Shown here: in pieces, positions 47,880 to 57,567 of the stretch | Layout of the letters: every line of letters starts with the position of its first letter | Position numbering within the stretch: the stretch's first letter is position 1 | NCBI GenBank assembly: GCA_015059965.1 | Contig: SUZM01000002.1 | Span: 4,251-68,250, forward strand | Direction of reading: 5' to 3' | Source of the DNA: Rikenellaceae bacterium | GTDB taxonomy: Bacteria > Bacteroidota > Bacteroidia > Bacteroidales > Rikenellaceae | DNA length: 64,000 nucleotides | Made by a program: the position numbers and the translations under genes | Notes under the pieces: generated by a model | Told to the model about the DNA's origin: nothing | The model's database searches: none | Seen by the model: only the letters and a program-made list of their open reading frames with translations

Positions 47880-49952
47880 ATGATGAGAATCAGCAGACTG
47901 ATACCGATTTTTTTGCTCCTGATCCTTGGCGGATGCTCCTCCGAGGAGCCCGACACCCTGCAAGGGGTTGAGCAACTTGCCGTGCCACAGCCCTCGATTT
48001 CGGTTGTGGGCGATCAGGTTACGGTACGCTGGGCAGCGGTGGAAAATGCCCGCCAATATGGTTGGGAGTTGGCCTGTGCGGGGGCAGTCGAGCGCGGCAC
48101 CTGCTACGCCTCGCCCTACAGCTTTACCCTCGAGGCCGGTGCGAGTTGCCGCTTTCGGGTGCGTGCCTTAGCGGTCAAGGGGTCGGCTTATGCCGATTCT
48201 CAGTGGTCGTCGTGGGTCGAAGCGCAGAGCGGTGCCCGCCCGAAACTCGCTGCTCCGGAGCCGGTTCTGACTCCCGAAGGTCTGACCGAGAGCTCTGTCC
48301 GGATCTCCTGGCAGGCTGTTGAGGGTGCCTCGTCCTACTCCTACGAACTCTACGCGGAGGAGGCTGCGGAGCCGATGCTCACGGGGGTGGCTGAGGGGTG
48401 CGAACTCTCCTTGGATGCTCTTTCAGCCGCTTGCGACTACCGTTTTCGCCTGAGGGCCTTGTCTTCGGACGATGAATGGGAGGATTCCGCCTGGTCGCAG
48501 GAGCTTTGCTTTACCACGTTGCGGCCCTCATCGGGTGTGGATGTGGGGCTTCCCCTTTCGTGGGAGAATGACGGCGTGGTGCGCGCTTTCCCCGGTGCCG
48601 AGGGGGGCGGCATGTATACCACGGGCGGTCGTGGCGGCGAGATCTACCACGTTACAAACCTCAATGACAGTGGGGCGGGATCGTTGCGTGATGCGGTGAG
48701 CAAACCCAATCGCACGATTGTCTTCGATGTGGCAGGTACGATCCGCCTGAAGAGTGACCTGAAGATTCAAAAAGACAATCTTACACTTGCCGGTCAGACC
48801 GCTCCGGGTGATGGAATCTGTGTGGCCGATGCTACGGTGCAGATCTCGGCCGACAACATCATTATCCGCTACCTGCGCTTCCGCCTGGGCGATCAGGGAC
48901 CGCACCTCTCGGATGGTTCGGATGCCCTATGGGGCCGCTATAACGAGAATATCATCCTCGACCATTGCTCCATGTCGTGGTCGGTCGATGAGGTCGCCTC
49001 GTTCTATGCCAACCGCAACTTTACCATGCAGTGGTGCATCCTTTCGGAGGCGATGGCCAACTCGGTGCACAGCAAGGGCGGACACGGTTACGGCGGAATC
49101 TGGGGCGGTCGGAATGCTTCGTTCCACCACAACCTGTTGGCCAACAACGGCAGCCGCAATCCCCGTATCGACCACCCCGATGTCTATGACAACTACCTTA
49201 CGACCCACCGCGGGAATGTGGATCTGCGGAATAACGTGATCTACAACTGGGGCGACAACTCGACCTACGGCGGTGAAGGCGGATGGTTCAACTTCGTGGG
49301 CAACTACTACAAGCCGGGCCCCTCGTCCAAAAAGCGCAACTACTTTGTGGATGCCTATGCCCTCTATGACGGTACGGATCGCAACTACCCGCGCCTCTAC
49401 TTCGAGGAGAACTACCATGCGGGCGACTATGCCGCTGCAATCAACAGCGACCCCCGCAGTGGAATCTATTGGCACAACGGCTCCCAAGTGGGAGATGTGG
49501 CCGGAGCCTGGCAGACGGCGCTCATGGCCATTAAGGCCGATGACACGCGGAGTTGCTATACGACAACCCACCCTGCAGATCTGGGCTATGAACGAGTTGT
49601 GGCTTCGGCCGGGGCCTCGCTCCGGCGCGATGCGGTGGACTCTCGAGTGGCGGCAGAGGTGCAGAGTGGCGGCGGAAAGTTGATCGACTCGCAGGCGGAG
49701 GTGGGCGGTTGGCCTGAACTCTCGGCCACCGAAGAGGAGCTTGCGCGAGCCGCCACGGATACCGATGCCGACGGCATCCCCGACTACTATGAGGAGCTCC
49801 TGGGGCTCAACCCCGCAGATGCGGCGGATGGAGCGAAAATTACGCTCGACCCCGCGGGCCTCTACTCCAATCTGGAGGTCTATCTGCACTACCTGGTGCG
49901 CGAACGTACCCGCCAGCAGGTTGAGGCGGGCGAATACCGCATGCTCGAATAA
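47880..49952 (+). CDS. PL1-family pectate lyase with two FN3 domains
   Basis: 690 residues, lipoprotein (LLILGGCSSEEPD). Two fibronectin III-like domains (about 35-115 and 125-215, ISVVGDQVTVRWAAVENARQYGWEL; LTESSVRISWQAVEGASSYSYEL) precede a beta-helix lyase (about 235-600): AFPGAEGGGMYTTGGRGGEIYHVTNLNDSGAGSLRDAV, IILDHCSMSWSVDEVASFY, GGHGYGGIWGGRNASFHHNLLANNGSRNPRID with the Arg-type catalytic region. A TDTDADGIPDYYEELLGLNP segment (about 625-640) looks like a calcium-binding thrombospondin type 3 motif. Cleaves deesterified galacturonan by elimination. Adjacent to the GH28 and CE genes. Confidence 0.93.
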   Translation: MMRISRLIPIFLLLILGGCSSEEPDTLQGVEQLAVPQPSISVVGDQVTVRWAAVENARQYGWELACAGAVERGTCYASPYSFTLEAGASCRFRVRALAVKGSAYADSQWSSWVEAQSGARPKLAAPEPVLTPEGLTESSVRISWQAVEGASSYSYELYAEEAAEPMLTGVAEGCELSLDALSAACDYRFRLRALSSDDEWEDSAWSQELCFTTLRPSSGVDVGLPLSWENDGVVRAFPGAEGGGMYTTGGRGGEIYHVTNLNDSGAGSLRDAVSKPNRTIVFDVAGTIRLKSDLKIQKDNLTLAGQTAPGDGICVADATVQISADNIIIRYLRFRLGDQGPHLSDGSDALWGRYNENIILDHCSMSWSVDEVASFYANRNFTMQWCILSEAMANSVHSKGGHGYGGIWGGRNASFHHNLLANNGSRNPRIDHPDVYDNYLTTHRGNVDLRNNVIYNWGDNSTYGGEGGWFNFVGNYYKPGPSSKKRNYFVDAYALYDGTDRNYPRLYFEENYHAGDYAAAINSDPRSGIYWHNGSQVGDVAGAWQTALMAIKADDTRSCYTTTHPADLGYERVVASAGASLRRDAVDSRVAAEVQSGGGKLIDSQAEVGGWPELSATEEELARAATDTDADGIPDYYEELLGLNPADAADGAKITLDPAGLYSNLEVYLHYLVRERTRQQVEAGEYRMLE

Positions 49953-49970
49953 TCTAACCCCGATGTGCTT

Positions 49971-51614
49971 ATGAAACGACTGACCCTCACGCTTTTGACC
50001 TTGGTGGCGATGGTGGCTGCCTCCGCCCAGCCGACCTTGTTTTTGATCGGTGATTCGACCTGTGCCAACAAGAAACTCGACAAGGAGAATCCCGAGCGCG
50101 GCTGGGGCCAACTTTTTCAGGCGTTGGTTTGTGCGCCGCTGAAGGTGGAGAATCATGCCGTAAACGGCCGCTCGACCAAGTCGTTCCGTGCCGAGGGGCG
50201 CTGGCAGGTGGTGTGCGACCGGATTCAGGAGGGGGATTACGTTTTTATTCAGTTCGGCCATAACGATCAGAAGTCCAACGACTCCACACGCTACTCCACG
50301 CCCGAGCAGTATGCCGAAAATCTTGTGCGCTATGTGCGTGAGGCGCGCGAACGCGGAGCCCGCCCCATTCTCCTCACTCCGATCGTTCGGCGCAAGTGGG
50401 AAAATGGTCAGTTGATCGATACGCATACCCCCTACTCCGAGGCGATGCGCCGTGTGGCGCATCTGGAGCAGGTCCCCTGGATCGATATGGAGGCCCTGAC
50501 GCGCCAATGGGTGCAGGAGCTTGGCGACAAGGCCTCGAAGGCCTGCTATATGTGGGTTGAGGCGGGTACATCTCCCTTGTATCCCGATGGGCGTGAGGAT
50601 GATACGCATCTCAACGTGCGCGGTGCGCATCAGGTGGCGCGTATGGTGGCCCGTGAGCTGATGACCCTGGCTCCGGAGCTCGCCCCTAACCTGCGCATCC
50701 CCGATCTGGTGGTCGCCCAGGATGGATCGGGAGACTTCTTTACCTTGCAGGAGGCCGTTTTGGCCCTGCCCGACTTTTCGCGCGACACCACACGACTGCT
50801 GCTCCGCGCGGGCACCTATCACGAAAAGGTCTCGATTCCGGCATCGAAACGCCGGGTGAAGTTCGAGGGTGAGGGGGCGGATTGCACGAAGATTACCTAT
50901 GATGCCTACTCTTCGGAGCGCGATCGCTTCGGGCGTGAGCGTGGCACTTCGGGCTCCTCGACCCTCTATTTCGGGGGCGACGACTGGCTGGTCGAGGGGA
51001 TCACCTTCGAGAATTCGGCCGGCGAAGTGGGGCAGGCTGTGGCCGTGCAGTGCATCGGAGATTGCATCTGGTTCCGCAACTGCCGTTTTTTGGGCTGGCA
51101 GGATACGCTCTATCTCTACGGTGTGGGCAATCGCGATGGCGAAGAGGTGGAGCATAACTCGGCCTACCGCTTTGAAAAGTGCTATATCGAGGGCTCTACG
51201 GACTTTATCTTCGGCTCGGCCGAGGCACTCTTTATTGGATGTGAAATTCACTCGAAAAGAGATAGTTATATCACTGCGGCCTCGACTTGTCGGGGTCAGG
51301 AGCGGGGTTTCCGATTTGTCGGTTGCCGCCTTACGGCTGCCGAGGGGGTGACGAAGTGCTTCCTGGGGCGTCCCTGGCGATCGTACGCCCAAACCACCTT
51401 TGAGGAGTGTTGGCTTGGGGAGCATATCGCCCCCGAGGGGTGGCACAACTGGTCCAAGCCCGAGGCCGAGCGCACGGTACGCTACCGCGAGATCGGCTCC
51501 ACGGGTCCCGGATCCGCTCCCGAGGAGCGTGTCGCCTGGGCCGAAACCCTCCACGGCCGTAGCTATGAAAAGTGGTGCCGCGCGCGTGAAAAAGCGACTC
51601 CGGGAGTTGAATAA
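49971..51614 (+). CDS. CE12-CE8 fusion: rhamnogalacturonan acetylesterase plus pectin methylesterase
   Basis: 547 residues with a signal peptide. Residues about 20-235 are an SGNH/CE12 acetylesterase: LFLIGDSTCANKK (Ser), NHAVNGRSTKSF, QFGHNDQKSND (Asn), DDTHLNVRGAHQ (Asp/His). Residues about 243-530 are a CE8 pectin methylesterase: VVAQDGSGDFFTLQEAVLA, AVAVQCIGDCIWFRNCRFLGWQDTLYLYG, CYIEGSTDFIFGSAEALF, FLGRPWRSYAQTTFEECWLG, with the catalytic aspartates and Arg. One protein thus removes acetyl and methyl groups, clearing the way for PL1 and GH28. The ATG at 49971 is preferred to a GTG two codons upstream. PL1 stops 18 bases before. Confidence 0.93.
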   Translation: MKRLTLTLLTLVAMVAASAQPTLFLIGDSTCANKKLDKENPERGWGQLFQALVCAPLKVENHAVNGRSTKSFRAEGRWQVVCDRIQEGDYVFIQFGHNDQKSNDSTRYSTPEQYAENLVRYVREARERGARPILLTPIVRRKWENGQLIDTHTPYSEAMRRVAHLEQVPWIDMEALTRQWVQELGDKASKACYMWVEAGTSPLYPDGREDDTHLNVRGAHQVARMVARELMTLAPELAPNLRIPDLVVAQDGSGDFFTLQEAVLALPDFSRDTTRLLLRAGTYHEKVSIPASKRRVKFEGEGADCTKITYDAYSSERDRFGRERGTSGSSTLYFGGDDWLVEGITFENSAGEVGQAVAVQCIGDCIWFRNCRFLGWQDTLYLYGVGNRDGEEVEHNSAYRFEKCYIEGSTDFIFGSAEALFIGCEIHSKRDSYITAASTCRGQERGFRFVGCRLTAAEGVTKCFLGRPWRSYAQTTFEECWLGEHIAPEGWHNWSKPEAERTVRYREIGSTGPGSAPEERVAWAETLHGRSYEKWCRAREKATPGVE

Positions 51615-51629
51615 TTCTTCACAAATCGT

Positions 51630-51637
51630 TATATTTG
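51630..51637 (+). promoter_or_regulatory. -7 box TATATTTG of the HTCS gene
   Basis: TATATTTG, with TTG at 51607-51609 and a 20-base spacer. It supports independent, constitutive expression of the sensor, 23 bases before its ATG. Confidence 0.6.
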
Positions 51638-51659
51638 TATCCTACTAATCTCCCGATCC

Positions 51660-54600
51660 ATGGCACGAGGTCTTAAACTGTTTGTTTTGTGGCTCTTTGT
51701 CGTTGCTGCGCTCCACCCGGTTTTGGGGCGAGGTGAGACACCGCAGTGCCTGATGAAGACCTACTCCACCCTTAACGGTATGCCCCACAACCGGGTATCG
51801 GACATCTATACCGACTCCGAGGGATTTGTCTGGATCTGCACCTGGCATGGCGTGAGCCGTTTCGACGGCTACACCTTCAAGACCTATTCGACCACCCCGG
51901 GCGACAAGTCGCCTCTGTCGCATAACCGCTTCCTCTCGGTGAGTGAAGACAGCGAGGGGCACCTTTGGTTCAAGGTCTACAACCACCACCTTTATCGCTT
52001 CAACCGCTCGACCGAACAGTTTGAAGATCCGATTCTCCTCCTTAATGGGGTCGATCCGAAACACTATCGCGCCACGCACCTGCTGCACGACCGTTCGGGC
52101 GGCAGCTGGGTGGTGATCCCCGGTGTGGGAGTCGTTCGTTTCTTGAGCCCCGACCGCATGGCTCCGTTGCGTGTTACGCACCGCCTTGAAGATGCCGATT
52201 TTGCTGCCGGCGTGGAGATGATCGGTGTGGACAGCCTCGAGAATGGATGGATCTCCACCTCGTCGGGAGCAATCTTCCGCATCGGTTCTGAGGCCTCGAC
52301 TCCCGAAAAGGTGGCTCTCAGCCGGACTCCGATTCGGTGCATGAAGCAGCTCGGTGAGTGTTGCTACTTCCTCTCCGACGACGGCCTCTACGCCTATTCG
52401 CTCTCCGAAAAGCGGTGGCGAGAGATTGCGCGAGGGGAGGCGTTTTCGGCCTTGGAGGTCGATCCCGTGCACCGCAGGCTCTATGTGGGCAATCGCCGGG
52501 GAGAGCTGATGACTCTCTCTGCGGAGGAGCCCGATGCCCCTTTACGTTCGCTTCCCTTGTCGCGTTTGGATCGAATTCGCTCCTTGCAGTGCGACAGCCA
52601 TGGGGTGGTTTGGATCTCCACGCCCGAGGCGGGCATCACACGCTATAACCCCGAGCGCGGGGATCTGAAACATTTCGAGCAGGAGCCCTATACGGTCTCC
52701 TATAACGTCGATACCCTGCCCAAGATCGTTGAGTCGGGCGACCGCCTCTGGATCAAGATGAACCGCTACGGTTTCGGATGCTACGACCGTGAGCGTGATT
52801 GTGTGGATCCCTTCTACAACGACCCCTCGGAGCCCGAGTGCCTGATGACCAATGCTGTGGTGCGCTTCGATGTGAGTGATGATGTCCTCTGGCTCTCGAC
52901 CTACTACGAACGCGGGCTGCGCTGTGCACTGCTTCGCCGGCAGCCTACCGATGCCTGGGCCATCGATACCCGCTCGGAGGATGGCATGTCGAGTGAGGTG
53001 CGTGCGCTGATGCGCGACAGCCGGGGGCTGATGTGGGTGGGAACCAAGACCGGTGAGCTGCTGATCTACGATCGGGAGCGCCGTCTGGTGGATCGACTCT
53101 TCGATCGAGGCGCCAATCCGGGGATGATCTATGCCCTGAAGGAGGATTCCCGAGGCAGAGTCTGGATGGGAACCCGCGGAGAGGGTCTCTATTGCCTTGA
53201 ACGTGTGGGTGATAGCTATCGCACAACGGCCCACTACCGCTACGACCCGAAGAACGACTATTCGCTCTCTTGCGACCATATCTACTGTGTTGAGGAGGAT
53301 GACCTGGGGCGCATCTGGGTGGCTACCTACGGAGGTGGTGTCAATCTGTTCGATCCCGACTCCGAACGCTTCTACCATGCCGATAATCAGCTGATTCATT
53401 ACCCGATCGAGGAGGCCGACCGCGTGCGTTGGCTCCTAAACGACGGCCAGGGTCGCATGTTGGTGGCTACGGTCGATGGCCTGGTGGTCTGCCATCCCGA
53501 CCCTTCGCCCCGCAGGATCGAGTTCTCGCTCGTGCAGAAGATTCCGGGAGATTCGACCTCGCTCGGCAACAACGACATCATTCACATGATGCGCGACAGC
53601 CGCGGCCGTATCTGGCTGGCCACATACGGCGGAGGCCTGAACCGCATCGAGAACTACCACAATGAGGTGCCGCTCTTCCGCAGTTTTGATACCGAGGCGG
53701 GGCTGTGGAGCAATATCTGCATGGCCGTGGCCGAGGATGCTGCAGGCAGGATCTGGGTTGCGGGCCAGAATGTCGTCTCCTGCTTTGATGAGGCGCAGGG
53801 GTGGCTGCGCAACTACCCCCTCTATGAGAATCGCAGTGGCGCCACCTTCTCCGAGTCCGCGGTTTTGGCCGACGAGAATGGCGGGGTCTGCTTCGCCAGC
53901 GGACACAACCTCTATGCCTTCCACGCCGAATCGCTCCCCTCGCCGACTCCTGACTACCGCCTGCGCTTCACGGAGCTCACGGTGGGCAACCGCCCGGCCT
54001 CTGTCGGCGATGGCGAGCCCCTCTCCGTTTCGATTGTCGATGCCGAGCAGATCGAGTTGGACTATGACTATTCGAACTTTCGCATCGACTTCTCGTCGCT
54101 GAATTTCGGTGTGCAGGAGGAGGTGGGCTACATGTATAAACTTGAGGGCTACGATCCGGATTGGAATGTGGTGGGCAAGATCAACTCGGCAGCCTACTCC
54201 AACGTCCCCGAGGGGAGCTATACGTTCCGCCTGATGGCCTATACGGGCAGTGCCGCCGCGGCTTCGGGCGAGAAATCGATCCGCATCCTGATCCGACCTC
54301 CACTCTGGCTTTCGTGGTGGGCCAAGATCTGTTACTTCCTGATCGCTCTCCTGGCGGCCGTATTGGCCTGGCGCCTCTTCAACTCCATGCAGCGCATGCG
54401 TCGCGAGGCGCGTATGGAGCAGGAGATGACCGACCTTAAGTTGCAATTCTTTACGAACATCTCCCATGAGCTCCGTACCCCGCTGACCCTGATCCTGGGC
54501 GGCATTGAGGATGTGCAGAAGTCCAACGAACTCTCCGAGAGGAGCGGCATCAGCCTCTCGCTGGCCAGAAAGAATGCCCGCCGGATGCTGACAATGATCA

Positions 54601-56042
54601 ACCAGCTGCTCGATTTCCGCAAGATTGTCAAGAATAAGATGGAGCTGAAAATCTCGCGGGTGAATCTGGTGCAACTCGTTGAGGATGCTGTCGAGGATTT
54701 CCGCGAGACGGCCAAGGAGCGCCACATCGAGCTGCTCTTTACCGTCTCACGCCGCACGATCCTGGTTTGGGTGGACCTTGACCGCATGGAGAGTGTGGTC
54801 TACAACCTTTTGTCTAACGCCTTTAAATTTACACGCAACGGCGGACGTGTGGAGGTTAAGCTCACGGTCAACGAACAGGAGGAGGTGGCTTTGATGGAGG
54901 TGCGCGACAACGGTATTGGGATTCCGAAGGATCAGCAGAGCTCCATCTTCGAGCGTTTTCACCAGGCTTCACGTTCGGTGGCCGGACAGCGCGGTTCGGG
55001 CATCGGCCTCTCGCTCTGCCGCGATATTGTCGATCTGCACCACGGCGAGATTCAGGTTGAGAGCCGTCCGGGCGAGGGCTCGGCATTTGTGGTGAAACTC
55101 CGCATGGGCAATGCCCACTTCGGTATGGAGCAGATCAACTTCGAACCGAGTGGCGCGGTGAAGCGCCCGGAGCTGATGGCCAGCGACTACCTCAGCCCCG
55201 AGAGTGAGCGCCGCAGTGATGTTACCCCGCCGGCCGACTCTCCGCGTGTGCTGGTGGTGGACGATAACCGCGAGTTGCGCCTGTTCATGTATAACAACCT
55301 AATCGAAAATTACCGCGTTTTGGAGGCTGAGGATGGTTGTGAGGCGCTGGAGGTGATTCGCCGTGAGGTGCCCGATGTGATTGTTACGGATCTGATGATG
55401 CCGCGCATGGATGGTATTGATCTGACGGATAAGGTGCGCCACGACTTCTCGATCAGCCATATCCCGATCATCATGCTCACGGCCAAGCACTCGCCCGATG
55501 AGCGGATCAAGGCCATCGGCTATGGAGCCGATGCCTACATCACCAAACCCTTCAGTGTGGAGTTCCTCCAGGCGCGTATCGACAACCTGCTGACCCGCCG
55601 CCAGACCCTCTTCGAGAAGTTCTCGGCCGAGGCGGCCCGCAACCGGGTGGTGAGCCTCAGCCCCGATGAACACGATCTGGTGGTCACGGATCGTGATGAG
55701 GCCTTCCTGGCAAACCTGATGGAGTGGCTCGATGCCCATATCGAGGATTCGGAGATGACCATCGATCAACTGGCCACCCACCTGGGCATGGGACGAACCA
55801 CGATGTTTAATAAACTCAAGAGCCTGACCGGCAAGTCTCCCATCTTACTGATCAAGGAGTATCGACTCAACAAGTCGTGTATCCTGCTGCGCACGGGACA
55901 GTTCTCGGTCTCGGAGGTGGCCTATAAGGTGGGCTTCTCCGATCCGGGCTACTTCAGCCGCTGCTTCCGCGAGCAGTTCCAACTCTCGCCCGTGGAGTAT
56001 ATGCGCAACCACCGGATCAAAGTTCAAAGCGAAGAGAAATAA
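51660..56042 (+). CDS. Hybrid two-component sensor/regulator (HTCS)
   Basis: 1460 residues. A signal peptide is followed by a periplasmic sensor of two seven-bladed propellers made of Reg_prop repeats (many SEGFVWICTWHGVSRFDG-like blades, about 25-750) and a Y_Y_Y domain (about 770-870, VGYMYKLEGYDPDW). One membrane segment is at about 882-905. Then come HisKA with phospho-His 936 in NISHELRTPL, an HATPase (NLLSNAFKFTRNGG, DNGIGIP, GSGIGLSLC), a receiver with phospho-Asp 1244 (VIVTDLMMPRMDG) and a C-terminal AraC-type HTH (TIDQLATHLGMGRTTMFNKLKSLTGKSP, VAYKVGFSDPGYFSRCFREQF). Senses pectin oligosaccharides (inferred from context) and activates the surrounding genes. Confidence 0.96.
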   Translation: MARGLKLFVLWLFVVAALHPVLGRGETPQCLMKTYSTLNGMPHNRVSDIYTDSEGFVWICTWHGVSRFDGYTFKTYSTTPGDKSPLSHNRFLSVSEDSEGHLWFKVYNHHLYRFNRSTEQFEDPILLLNGVDPKHYRATHLLHDRSGGSWVVIPGVGVVRFLSPDRMAPLRVTHRLEDADFAAGVEMIGVDSLENGWISTSSGAIFRIGSEASTPEKVALSRTPIRCMKQLGECCYFLSDDGLYAYSLSEKRWREIARGEAFSALEVDPVHRRLYVGNRRGELMTLSAEEPDAPLRSLPLSRLDRIRSLQCDSHGVVWISTPEAGITRYNPERGDLKHFEQEPYTVSYNVDTLPKIVESGDRLWIKMNRYGFGCYDRERDCVDPFYNDPSEPECLMTNAVVRFDVSDDVLWLSTYYERGLRCALLRRQPTDAWAIDTRSEDGMSSEVRALMRDSRGLMWVGTKTGELLIYDRERRLVDRLFDRGANPGMIYALKEDSRGRVWMGTRGEGLYCLERVGDSYRTTAHYRYDPKNDYSLSCDHIYCVEEDDLGRIWVATYGGGVNLFDPDSERFYHADNQLIHYPIEEADRVRWLLNDGQGRMLVATVDGLVVCHPDPSPRRIEFSLVQKIPGDSTSLGNNDIIHMMRDSRGRIWLATYGGGLNRIENYHNEVPLFRSFDTEAGLWSNICMAVAEDAAGRIWVAGQNVVSCFDEAQGWLRNYPLYENRSGATFSESAVLADENGGVCFASGHNLYAFHAESLPSPTPDYRLRFTELTVGNRPASVGDGEPLSVSIVDAEQIELDYDYSNFRIDFSSLNFGVQEEVGYMYKLEGYDPDWNVVGKINSAAYSNVPEGSYTFRLMAYTGSAAAASGEKSIRILIRPPLWLSWWAKICYFLIALLAAVLAWRLFNSMQRMRREARMEQEMTDLKLQFFTNISHELRTPLTLILGGIEDVQKSNELSERSGISLSLARKNARRMLTMINQLLDFRKIVKNKMELKISRVNLVQLVEDAVEDFRETAKERHIELLFTVSRRTILVWVDLDRMESVVYNLLSNAFKFTRNGGRVEVKLTVNEQEEVALMEVRDNGIGIPKDQQSSIFERFHQASRSVAGQRGSGIGLSLCRDIVDLHHGEIQVESRPGEGSAFVVKLRMGNAHFGMEQINFEPSGAVKRPELMASDYLSPESERRSDVTPPADSPRVLVVDDNRELRLFMYNNLIENYRVLEAEDGCEALEVIRREVPDVIVTDLMMPRMDGIDLTDKVRHDFSISHIPIIMLTAKHSPDERIKAIGYGADAYITKPFSVEFLQARIDNLLTRRQTLFEKFSAEAARNRVVSLSPDEHDLVVTDRDEAFLANLMEWLDAHIEDSEMTIDQLATHLGMGRTTMFNKLKSLTGKSPILLIKEYRLNKSCILLRTGQFSVSEVAYKVGFSDPGYFSRCFREQFQLSPVEYMRNHRIKVQSEEK

Positions 56043-56058
56043 TAGGTTAAATTCAAAT

Positions 56059-57288
56059 ATGATGAGAAGATTGTTGGTAATCGGGCTCTTGGCAGCCTGT
56101 ATGGGATGCACCTCGCAGAAGAGCCTGCTCACGGAAGGTGCCCGCCCCCTCTCGCTGAGGATGGTCGAGAGCGAGATCGCACGCACGCCCCGTGCGGTGA
56201 ATCTGGATGGCGTGCCCGAGGGTAGGGTGAAGTGGAACTATACGACGGGTTTAGAGCTCCTGGCCATCATGGATGCCGCTCGCGAACACGACCGCCCCGA
56301 CTTCTACGACTATGCGCTCGGCTACTACGATACGATGATTCGTCCCGATGGCTCGATCCTGACCTACAGCAAGGCGAAGTACAATCTGGACCACATCTGT
56401 CCGGGGCGCCCTCTGTTCGAGATCTACGCACGCACGGGTCAGAAGCGCTTCCTTCGGGCGATGGATACCCTCTACAGTCAGCTCAAAGAGCAGCCTCGTA
56501 CCCCCGAGGGGGGCTATTGGCATAAGCAGGTCTATCCGAATCAGATGTGGATGGACGGCCTCTATATGGCCGAGCCCTTCCATGCGGAGTACCTGAATCG
56601 CTTTGTGCTCACGCGTTCGCCCGAGCTTACGAAGGAGCTGCAACGGAAGATTGTCGATCAATTTACGATTATCGCCAGGTACACTTACGACCCGGATACG
56701 GAGCTCTTCCGTCACGCCTGGGACTCTTCGCACGAGATGTTCTGGTGCGACAAGCAGACCGGACAATCGCAGCATGCCTGGGGCCGCGGCCTGGGGTGGT
56801 ACACGGTGGCCCTGGTTGAGACCCTTGAATTGCTGGGCGAGGGGGCCGAAGGGGCAGACGAGCTGAAGCAGCTCCTCGGTCACATCATGAAGACTCTGCC
56901 GCGCTACGCCGATCCCGAGACGGGGATGTGGTACCAGGTGCTGGACTGCCCCGGGCGCGAGGGGAACTATCTGGAGGCGACCTGCTCGATCATGTTTATC
57001 TATGCCCAACTCAAGGGGGCGCGGCTGGGCTATCTGCCCGAGGAGGAGTATGTCCGCGGGATGAAGAATTACGAACGCTTTGTCGAGCGCTTCGTGCGAG
57101 AGAATGAGGACCGGACCATCTCCCTGATCGACTGCTGCGCCGTGGGCGGTCTGGGCGGCAAGCAGATGCGCGACGGATCGTTCGAGTACTACCTCTCGGA
57201 GCCCATTATCGAGAACGACTGCAAGGGTGTGGGTCCCTTTATCTGGGCCTCGATGGAGTATGAGCGAGCCCGACGAGAGGGGCGTTGA
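56059..57288 (+). CDS. GH105 unsaturated rhamnogalacturonyl hydrolase
   Basis: 409 residues, lipoprotein (LAACMGCTSQK). An (alpha/alpha)6 barrel enzyme that takes unsaturated uronic acid off lyase products. Family features: WNYTTGLELLAIMDAA, VYPNQMWMDGLYMAEPFHAEY with the catalytic Asp, HAWGRGLGWYTVALVETLELL, YLEATCSIMFIYAQLKGARLGYL and CKGVGPFIWASMEYE. It follows the sensor gene by 17 bases and probably completes the breakdown of PL1 products. Localisation is periplasmic or outer-membrane, since it is a lipoprotein without an obvious surface-export signal. Confidence 0.93.
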   Translation: MMRRLLVIGLLAACMGCTSQKSLLTEGARPLSLRMVESEIARTPRAVNLDGVPEGRVKWNYTTGLELLAIMDAAREHDRPDFYDYALGYYDTMIRPDGSILTYSKAKYNLDHICPGRPLFEIYARTGQKRFLRAMDTLYSQLKEQPRTPEGGYWHKQVYPNQMWMDGLYMAEPFHAEYLNRFVLTRSPELTKELQRKIVDQFTIIARYTYDPDTELFRHAWDSSHEMFWCDKQTGQSQHAWGRGLGWYTVALVETLELLGEGAEGADELKQLLGHIMKTLPRYADPETGMWYQVLDCPGREGNYLEATCSIMFIYAQLKGARLGYLPEEEYVRGMKNYERFVERFVRENEDRTISLIDCCAVGGLGGKQMRDGSFEYYLSEPIIENDCKGVGPFIWASMEYERARREGR

Positions 57289-57332
57289 TTGTGCCAGACC
57301 CCCCTGACAAGGGGTTTTGATGTATGCGGGGT

Positions 57333-57368
57333 GTCAAAAAATCCCATAGTTGTGTCAATTTTTACACC
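57333..57368 (+). promoter_or_regulatory. Candidate HTCS operator before pectin susC
   Basis: GTCAAAAAATCCCAT at 57333-57347 and GTCAATTTTTACACC at 57354-57368 share GTCAA, 21 bases apart (two helix turns). The first is identical to 46107-46121. The second starts 35 bases before the -7 box at 57389, exactly the distance seen at the GH28 gene. Tandem half-sites on one face of the helix fit an AraC-type dimer. Confidence 0.65.
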
Positions 57369-57388
57369 TCTATATAAAAAGGTATATT

Positions 57389-57396
57389 TAATTTTG
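57389..57396 (+). promoter_or_regulatory. -7 box TAATTTTG of pectin susC
   Basis: TAATTTTG with no TTTG at -33, as for the GH28 gene. Leader of about 165 nt to the ATG at 57568, typical of susC genes. Confidence 0.6.
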
Positions 57397-57567
57397 TGAT
57401 AGAGAATAGCGCCCCTAAAGGTAGAGAGGGTTTGAGATCGGCAGGGGGGAGTGTAAGCGCGTAAAAGGCAGAGCGGGCATGAGCGCCTGAAAGACTGAGC
57501 AGACGAGTGAAAAAAAGCAAGATAGCAAACAAAAATAATAGAAAACCTAATTTAAAAACTTCTAACT

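Noticed and set aside
48927..51554. A minus-strand open frame of about 875 codons
   Set aside because: It is a shadow of the PL1 and CE12-CE8 genes. No recognisable domain or promoter.
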